The notes beneath the pieces are model-generated. The model was given only the letters and a program-made list of their open reading frames with translations. It was not told where the DNA came from and searched no databases. Source: WYEN01 sp049976205 (GTDB lineage: Archaea > Thermoproteota > Thermoprotei_A > Sulfolobales > AG1). Taken from it: a stretch of DNA of 38,854 nt. The DNA lies in contig JBMFIR010000011.1 in NCBI GenBank assembly GCA_049976205.1, positions 1 to 38,854 on the forward strand. Reading direction: 5' to 3'. Both the position numbers and the translations under genes were made by a program. Positions 33,682 through 38,854 of the stretch are shown here, in pieces; the first letter of the stretch is position 1; each line of letters starts with the position of its first letter.

Positions 33682-35013
33682 ATGTCTTCTAAAGATGTCG
33701 ACAAGTGGTACTCGATAGCTCTTAATGCTCATAGATACTATGGAGGTAAAATTGAGACCATACCAAAGGTTCCTGTAGAAAAACTTATATATTTCGCTGT
33801 ATGGTATACTCCTGGGGTCGCTGAAGCTTCAAGAGCTATATCTAGAAATCCTGATCTCAGTTTTGAACTTACTTCTCGATGGAACACTATTGCCGTAGTA
33901 ACTGATGGAACAAGAGTACTCGGTTTAGGTAAGATAGGTCCAGAAGCCTCGTACCCTGTTATGGAAGGAAAAGCATTGATATTTAAGTTCTTAGGGGGAG
34001 TAGATGCTGTACCACTACCTATAAGAGCAAAGGATCCTGATGATTTCATAGAGACAGTTAAGAAATTGGAGCCTGCTTTTGGAGGTATAAATCTCGAGGA
34101 TATTGAGAGCCCTAAGTGTTTCTATATACTTGATCGACTCAGAAAAGAGATGAACATACCTGTATGGCACGATGATCAACAGGGAACAGCTACAGCAACA
34201 TTAGCCGGTTTGATTAATGCATTAAAAATTGTTGGTAAGAAGATCTCTGATGTAACTATATCTCTGATAGGAGCTGGCGCGTCTAACATAGCTACTTACA
34301 GATTATTAGTCAAATATGGTGCCAAACCCAAAAATATTATTGCTGTAGATAGTAAGGGTATTCTACATCCAGAAAGAGAAGATGTTGATAAAATGGCTTT
34401 CGAGAATCCTTGGAAATATCAAATAGCTCTGGAGAGTAATGGAGAGCTGAGGAAAGGAGGTATTAAAGAGGCTGTCGAAGGAACAGATGTTGTAATAGCT
34501 GCATCAAAACCCGGTCCTGGCGTCATTAAAAAAGAGTGGGTTGCTAAAATGAATAAAGACGCAATCGTATTCGCACTAGCCAATCCTGTTCCTGAGATAT
34601 GGCCTTGGGAGGCTAAAGAGGCTGGTGCCAGAATAGTTGCTACTGGTAGAAGTGATCTCCCGAATCAAATCAATAACAGCTTGGCTTTTCCAAGCATATT
34701 CAGAGGAGCACTTGATGTGAGAGCAAAGACAGTTACAGATGAGATGGCTATTGCAGCTGCGGAAGCAATAGCGAAATTCGCTGAAGAGAAGGGGGTTCAT
34801 GAAGATTGCATAATACCTACTATGGAAGAGTTCGATGTATACATAAGAACAGCTGTCGCAGTAGCTGAAAAAGCTATTGAGCAAGGTGTTGCTAGAATAA
34901 CAAGGACACGTCCAGAACTCGAGGAAATAGCTTCCAGAATTATTAAAAATACTAGGGCTAAGTACGAGACATTGGTTAAAAATGGATTTATTAAAGATAT
35001 TGTACAATTATGA
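33682..35013 (+). CDS. NAD(P)-dependent malic enzyme
   Basis: This 443-residue enzyme oxidatively decarboxylates malate to pyruvate. It has WYTPGVAEASRAI near 33-45, GLGKIGPEASYPVMEGKA (about 92-109), FGGINLEDIESPKCF, PVWHDDQQGTATA and the Rossmann motif LIGAGASNIA (about 194-203), the order seen in small prokaryotic malic enzymes. The late segment QINNSLAFPSIFRGALDVRA also fits. The start is ATG 33682, after an AT-rich promoter (TTTAAATATATTTATATAA near 33624-33643). The GNAT gene begins 10 nt after its stop, so the two are likely co-transcribed. NAD or NADP preference is not decided. Confidence 0.93.
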   Translation: MSSKDVDKWYSIALNAHRYYGGKIETIPKVPVEKLIYFAVWYTPGVAEASRAISRNPDLSFELTSRWNTIAVVTDGTRVLGLGKIGPEASYPVMEGKALIFKFLGGVDAVPLPIRAKDPDDFIETVKKLEPAFGGINLEDIESPKCFYILDRLRKEMNIPVWHDDQQGTATATLAGLINALKIVGKKISDVTISLIGAGASNIATYRLLVKYGAKPKNIIAVDSKGILHPEREDVDKMAFENPWKYQIALESNGELRKGGIKEAVEGTDVVIAASKPGPGVIKKEWVAKMNKDAIVFALANPVPEIWPWEAKEAGARIVATGRSDLPNQINNSLAFPSIFRGALDVRAKTVTDEMAIAAAEAIAKFAEEKGVHEDCIIPTMEEFDVYIRTAVAVAEKAIEQGVARITRTRPELEEIASRIIKNTRAKYETLVKNGFIKDIVQL

Positions 35014-35023
35014 GGGAGATTTT

Positions 35024-35500
35024 ATGAATCCAGATCCCTACAAGATAAGATTCGCGGAGAAAAAAGATATTGATAAATTAGTTGATTTAGTAGTAAGATT
35101 AAAGAAATTAAATGAAGAATTCGATCCTTTGTACGCCGTGCGAGAAGATATTGTTGATGCCACCAAGAACTACTTAGCTAATTCTTTCGATAGAGAAGAT
35201 GTGTTTATACTAGTCGCTGAGAGCGGGGAGAAAATAATCGGATTAATAAGAGTTGAAATAAGATCAAGAGTGTTTTATCAGCCTCTCTTTGAGGGAGTAA
35301 TAACAGATCTTTATGTGTGTCCAGTTTATAGGAATAAGGGTGTAGGCGGCTTATTAATAGAGGAGGCTATCAATGTCTTGAGAGGTAGAGGAATTAGCTT
35401 GGTAAGTGCAGAGTTTCCACCAATGAATAAGATAGCAGTAGATTTCTATCAAAAGAAAGGATTCAAACCCTTGCTTTACAAATTCTTCAAAGAGATATAG
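35024..35500 (+). CDS. GNAT-family N-acetyltransferase
   Basis: This 158-residue acetyltransferase has the acetyl-CoA-binding VCPVYRNKGVGGLLIEEA (R-N-K-G-V-G) preceded by the strand GVITDLYV, and ends with FYQKKGFKPLLYKFFKEI. I chose ATG 35024 because GAGGGAG lies 6 nt upstream. An in-frame ATG at 34982 would overlap the malic enzyme and adds residues unlike the family. GNAT proteins acetylate small molecules or protein N-termini, and the target here is unknown. Confidence 0.85.
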   Translation: MNPDPYKIRFAEKKDIDKLVDLVVRLKKLNEEFDPLYAVREDIVDATKNYLANSFDREDVFILVAESGEKIIGLIRVEIRSRVFYQPLFEGVITDLYVCPVYRNKGVGGLLIEEAINVLRGRGISLVSAEFPPMNKIAVDFYQKKGFKPLLYKFFKEI

Positions 35501-35551
35501 TGTAACTTGATTAAATAATTCCATTTTTATAATATAACTAGTTTTTTATAT

Positions 35552-36673
35552 TTATTCTATCCTCTCTATAGAAACTGGTATTGCTCTAGGATCAGGTAAG
35601 ATCCTTATTATAGCATCCCCTCTTTTCATAATCGTTATTAAATCTTCTAGAGTTCTCCATCCTATTTTCAAAAAATTAAGTGACTCTTCCCAAAATCCTC
35701 TATTCGGATTATTCATAATTATGAGAAGACCAGTATTTTCCACAACAAGATCCCATAGATCCCCAAAATCCCTAAAGCTTTGTGTGGCCATAGCAATAGA
35801 TAATCCGTAACCTCTAGCTAATCTTAACAAGTTGATTATTCTTCGCGAACCTCTCCTGCTTAATAGGATCCATGCCTCATCTAAGCCTAAGAATGTATTA
35901 ACTGATGAGTCAGGATTGTTTCTAGACATCATATTCATTACATCCTGGAAAATCATGTTAATACTGAATCTCAATAACTCTTCTCTTTCTTTAGTTAATG
36001 ATCTCAGAGAAATAACATTAACAGAGCCTTGAATTATTTCGTAGTGTTTTTCTGAGTATTTATCTAACTGATTAATCTCTCTTATAATTCTCTCAATAAT
36101 ACCGCTTAAGCCGTCATGAGATGATATATTTAGTCTAGAGAGTACATCACTCCACTCAGGAGAGTAACTATATTCGTAGGTGTCGCGTAGTATTTCGAAG
36201 ATAATTCCTTGAAGTCTCAAATCATTTATCTCGTAGCTCTCAATAAGGCTATCGAAGACCTGATATAGCCTAATCCAAGGAGAGGTGTGATAAGGCTTTA
36301 AAGCCCCTAAGGGTTCTCTTGGGATATCGATTAGGTGAAAATCTATATTTCTTTCTCTTAATCTTTTAACAATATCACCTCTGATATCTATAAAAATAAC
36401 CGTTGATCCATATATAGAGTGAGCTCTTTTTAGAATAGTTATCAGGGACTCTGTCTTACCACTACCACTTGGACCAATTATTAATATATGTGGATTCAGA
36501 GCTTTCTGAGGATCCCAGAGAACTAATCTTCCATCATTAATGATTCTTCCTATAAGTATACCTGTTTTATGTGGATTTCTACTTATATATATTGTTTTGA
36601 TGAGTGGTGAGAACATTATTGAGGTCTCGGGGAAAAAGATCTTTTTATTATCATAAATGAATTTTCTGAGCAC
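35552..36673 (-). CDS. VirB4/HerA-like AAA ATPase, ATPase-domain part
   Basis: This 373-residue protein has Walker A GPSGSGKTE (67-75), a second strand VIFIDIRGD, Walker B FLGLDEAW (D265, E266) and sensor-like ATQS (296-299). This is the order found in VirB4, TraC and HerA ATPases, which pump DNA or proteins or build pili. There is no transmembrane segment. The start is GTG 36673. Its frame stays open upstream for some 14 codons into the end of the gene at 36693-37259. Joining the two across TTTTTT would give about 568 residues, the normal VirB4/CedB size. A role in archaeal DNA exchange or a pilus is inference. Confidence 0.78.
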   Translation of the reverse strand: MLRKFIYDNKKIFFPETSIMFSPLIKTIYISRNPHKTGILIGRIINDGRLVLWDPQKALNPHILIIGPSGSGKTESLITILKRAHSIYGSTVIFIDIRGDIVKRLRERNIDFHLIDIPREPLGALKPYHTSPWIRLYQVFDSLIESYEINDLRLQGIIFEILRDTYEYSYSPEWSDVLSRLNISSHDGLSGIIERIIREINQLDKYSEKHYEIIQGSVNVISLRSLTKEREELLRFSINMIFQDVMNMMSRNNPDSSVNTFLGLDEAWILLSRRGSRRIINLLRLARGYGLSIAMATQSFRDFGDLWDLVVENTGLLIIMNNPNRGFWEESLNFLKIGWRTLEDLITIMKRGDAIIRILPDPRAIPVSIERIE

Positions 36674-36692
36674 ATTTATTAGAAATCTAGAT

Positions 36693-37259
36693 CTAAACCC
36701 GAAAAAATCTGTTTAATATCTCAAGGATATGAAGACCTTTAATTTCTTCAACAACTATCCCTAGATCACTTAATTCTTGTTGTAAGATTTTGATTCTATT
36801 CATAAGCTTGTCCCTAGCTTCATTTTCGTTTTTCCCTTCGGAAGATACTGTCAAGATCATTGCTATGTTATACGGAGCTTCTCCCTCCAAGATCTTTTTC
36901 TTTAACTTTTTAAGTCTCTCGATCTCTGTAACTATTCTTTCATTTGAAGGATCACTTTGTTTGATAATTTCTTTAGTTTGTATCGCATTATCAATTTTAG
37001 ATATTATTTTTTCTCGATCTACTGGTAAGATAATAGTTCTTATTTCAATTGGGAATGGTTTAGATAGTATCTTGATATAGGAGTTAAGAAATCTAACAAG
37101 ATCATTACTGTCCAAAAATTCATCTGCAGATCTAGAAATATCTCTGAGGATCAGGAATCCCTTTGCTACACATGATACTTTGTCGCATCCGATTATGTAG
37201 CTGCCTCGAATCTTTACTTCGTCAACACCTAAGACATATCTCAGATATTTCTCTAACAC
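36693..37259 (-). CDS. Probable N-terminal domain of a split VirB4-like ATPase
   Basis: This 188-residue protein has no membrane segment. It contains LSKPFPIEIRTIILPVDREKI, a charged coiled-coil-like middle (ERLKKLKKKILEGE) and a late RIKILQQELSDLGIVVEEI. These features and its position before a P-loop gene resemble the N-terminal domain of VirB4/CagE/TraC proteins. It starts at GTG 37259, 1 nt after the stop of the preceding gene, and ends 19 nt before the ATPase gene. It may be a separate subunit or one half of a frameshifted gene. The family link is moderate. Confidence 0.55.
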   Translation of the reverse strand: MLEKYLRYVLGVDEVKIRGSYIIGCDKVSCVAKGFLILRDISRSADEFLDSNDLVRFLNSYIKILSKPFPIEIRTIILPVDREKIISKIDNAIQTKEIIKQSDPSNERIVTEIERLKKLKKKILEGEAPYNIAMILTVSSEGKNENEARDKLMNRIKILQQELSDLGIVVEEIKGLHILEILNRFFRV

Positions 37260-37260
37260 C

Positions 37261-38854
37261 CTATCTCCCCCTTGGCATAAGAACTTCTTTTAAAATGTTG
37301 GCATGCTTATGAGCATAGATCAAGTCTCTTATATAATTACTTGTTTTAATAACTAGATTCTCCTGATAAAAACCATCGAAGATCCTTAGCCATATATACT
37401 CCTCTGATGTTTCTTTGAGAGGGATAATATTTTGACCTCTTCTAAGCTTATTAAAAAAGATCTCTCCATCACCACTATATATAATATATGAATCAGAGAG
37501 TACTTTAACTCTAAGCATCTTTTCTCTAGGTAGTATTATAACTTCATAATCCTCTACTAATCTATTATTTGATGAAAGCCTTGATTTCATTAGAACGGTG
37601 TGTATTCTGTCCTCAGGTATCGAATATGACAATCTCTTATTATCGGATATACTTATCTTTCTTGAGAAACCCCATATAAACTCTTCATCCTCTACCCATA
37701 AATCGATTCTGACCTCTTTTTCGCACAGATCTTTTAGATCTTTTTTATAAATCACGTACTTGTTCATGGGATCATTAACTTTAAACATGTTACCATTTTG
37801 GCCACATTGTATTCTAATCTCATTTAAGAATGCCTCGTTCCTCTCATCCATTATCTCGATATGTAAAGCATCTTCAACTTGATTAAATAAGATATCTATA
37901 TCTCTTTGAATAATATTTACATCAGATGTGTTAATGATATATCTATGTTCTATATTATCTTTATCAACGATGTATAAGTCCACATATAATTTGCCCATAT
38001 ACAAGACATCTTTATCCACACATAGCGTAATTTTGTGATTCTCATTATGAATCAGATCACTTCCCGAGAAAATATACTCGATATAATTTCCATCAGAACT
38101 AGAATTTCTTAAGACAATTAAGTAATTGAATTTACTTGCTAATTCTCTATCAATAGTCTCTAGATATATATTCAAAGAAGGTTTTACTCTACAATATTTG
38201 CTGAGACCTTTTGATGAGGTCTTTAAATAGGCATTTTTGATCCTTATGATAGGTTCTGGAGTATCTAAAACCATGTTTTCTCTATACTCTCCTAATATAA
38301 ATATACTATGAATCTCTATACTATTTGAATTTTGGGTAGGATTGAGTGGTGTGTATATATAGAGAGTATTATCATGTAATGATTTTATGGATGGTTTTAT
38401 CTCAATATCCAAAACATCTCTAAATTTACCTATATAGACCTTAGCTAATCCCCCCTTCAGATATCCTATATCTATGGTTTCTTTTTTTAAGAGATCTATT
38501 CTATACAATACATTATTTATCGTATCTAAGCAGTACAGATCTTCTCCATATGCCATACACTTAATAAACTCTCTCTTAGGGATCTTCTGAAGCACATTAT
38601 TAGAACGATCTATTATTTCTAAGTAATTTCCTCTATCAATTACTAGGTTTTCGTTATATACACTAACAATTTCATTATTTAGTACACTCGAGATTACTTT
38701 TGAGTAAATACCTCTATAATCTCTAACGCTATTTCCTATTTGAATAATTAATGAGTCCCCGATCTGATCAATGAATCTTATTTTTTCAAAGGGATCTACT
38801 CTAGTTATGTACTTTATCTCTTTTTCAAAGTATCTAGTGAGCCACTTAGTTGAG
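37261..38854 (-). CDS. Large protein of unknown function, 5' end outside the window
   Basis: A GTG at 38595 would give 444 residues, but the same frame has no stop from there to the window edge. It reads as protein (VISSVLNNEIVSVYNENLV and similar), so the gene almost surely begins beyond 38854. The visible 531 codons have no signal peptide or helix. They consist mostly of beta-strand-like segments. The first part suggests propeller-like repeats (AYGEDLYCLDTINNVLYRID); the second looks like stacked beta-sandwiches. It ends 1 nt before the next gene, so it belongs to the VirB4-like operon and may be a partner of that ATPase. I do not recognise a family. Confidence 0.65.
   Translation of the reverse strand, partial: STKWLTRYFEKEIKYITRVDPFEKIRFIDQIGDSLIIQIGNSVRDYRGIYSKVISSVLNNEIVSVYNENLVIDRGNYLEIIDRSNNVLQKIPKREFIKCMAYGEDLYCLDTINNVLYRIDLLKKETIDIGYLKGGLAKVYIGKFRDVLDIEIKPSIKSLHDNTLYIYTPLNPTQNSNSIEIHSIFILGEYRENMVLDTPEPIIRIKNAYLKTSSKGLSKYCRVKPSLNIYLETIDRELASKFNYLIVLRNSSSDGNYIEYIFSGSDLIHNENHKITLCVDKDVLYMGKLYVDLYIVDKDNIEHRYIINTSDVNIIQRDIDILFNQVEDALHIEIMDERNEAFLNEIRIQCGQNGNMFKVNDPMNKYVIYKKDLKDLCEKEVRIDLWVEDEEFIWGFSRKISISDNKRLSYSIPEDRIHTVLMKSRLSSNNRLVEDYEVIILPREKMLRVKVLSDSYIIYSGDGEIFFNKLRRGQNIIPLKETSEEYIWLRIFDGFYQENLVIKTSNYIRDLIYAHKHANILKEVLMPRGR

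Noticed and set aside
34982..35023. An upstream ATG start for the GNAT gene overlapping the malic enzyme
   Set aside because: ATG 35024 has GAGGGAG at the right distance and gives a normal family N-terminus.

Overview
The window looks like a chromosomal segment of a hyperthermophilic crenarchaeon, most likely Desulfurococcales or a relative. The signs are a heterotrimer-type PCNA beside the small subunit of archaeal primase, an archaeal-type adenylate kinase, an Lhr-type helicase, Dph2, a QueC that would serve archaeosine synthesis, an intron-split Cbf5 gene, an intron-containing tRNA-His without encoded CCA, an archaeal RNase P RNA, AT-rich DNA with AGA/AGG and ATA codons, and many TATA boxes lying about 25-30 nt before leaderless or near-leaderless starts. 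No phage, CRISPR array or intact transposase was found.

Layout. 1-3242 is a decayed stretch. It has a frameshifted conserved archaeal gene, a MacB-like permease, a GC-rich gap with an IS200/IS605-like hairpin, and an archaeal ATPase gene that starts inside its Walker A motif and also carries an in-frame TAG. 3239-12894 holds a 1422-residue cell-surface repeat protein, an Lhr-type helicase, a PHP phosphoesterase and an ABC-2 permease with a large extracellular domain. 13174-15704 is a replication block: PCNA overlapping PriS, with adenylate kinase convergent. 15788-25184 is an amino-acid uptake and catabolism block. It has divergent livHMGF and livK, a CoA-type aldehyde dehydrogenase divergent from a class III aminotransferase, a UbiA prenyltransferase and an Lrp/AsnC regulator. 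Inverted repeats in the two divergent promoter regions are candidate operators.

25427-32064 is mixed: a membrane-anchored coiled-coil protein, QueC, a 512-nt gap with a strong hairpin, Dph2, an orphan Cas4/RecB-like Fe-S nuclease, glycerate 2-kinase and two unknown proteins. 32094-33602 is a compact RNA-processing cluster: tRNA-His with a 32-nt intron, cbf5 with a 14-nt intron that I fold into a complete bulge-helix-bulge, and rnpB, which appears to share one bidirectional TATA box with cbf5. 33682-35500 holds malic enzyme and a GNAT acetyltransferase. 35552-38854 is a minus-strand operon with a VirB4/HerA-like ATPase split into two reading frames at a run of six T's, preceded by a large unknown protein that runs off the right edge.

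The best leads are the split VirB4-like operon, the 14-nt cbf5 intron in the catalytic Asp codon, the interrupted ATPase with its GC-rich structured neighbour, and a livG gene that seems to lack any ATG, GTG or TTG start at its homologous N-terminus.
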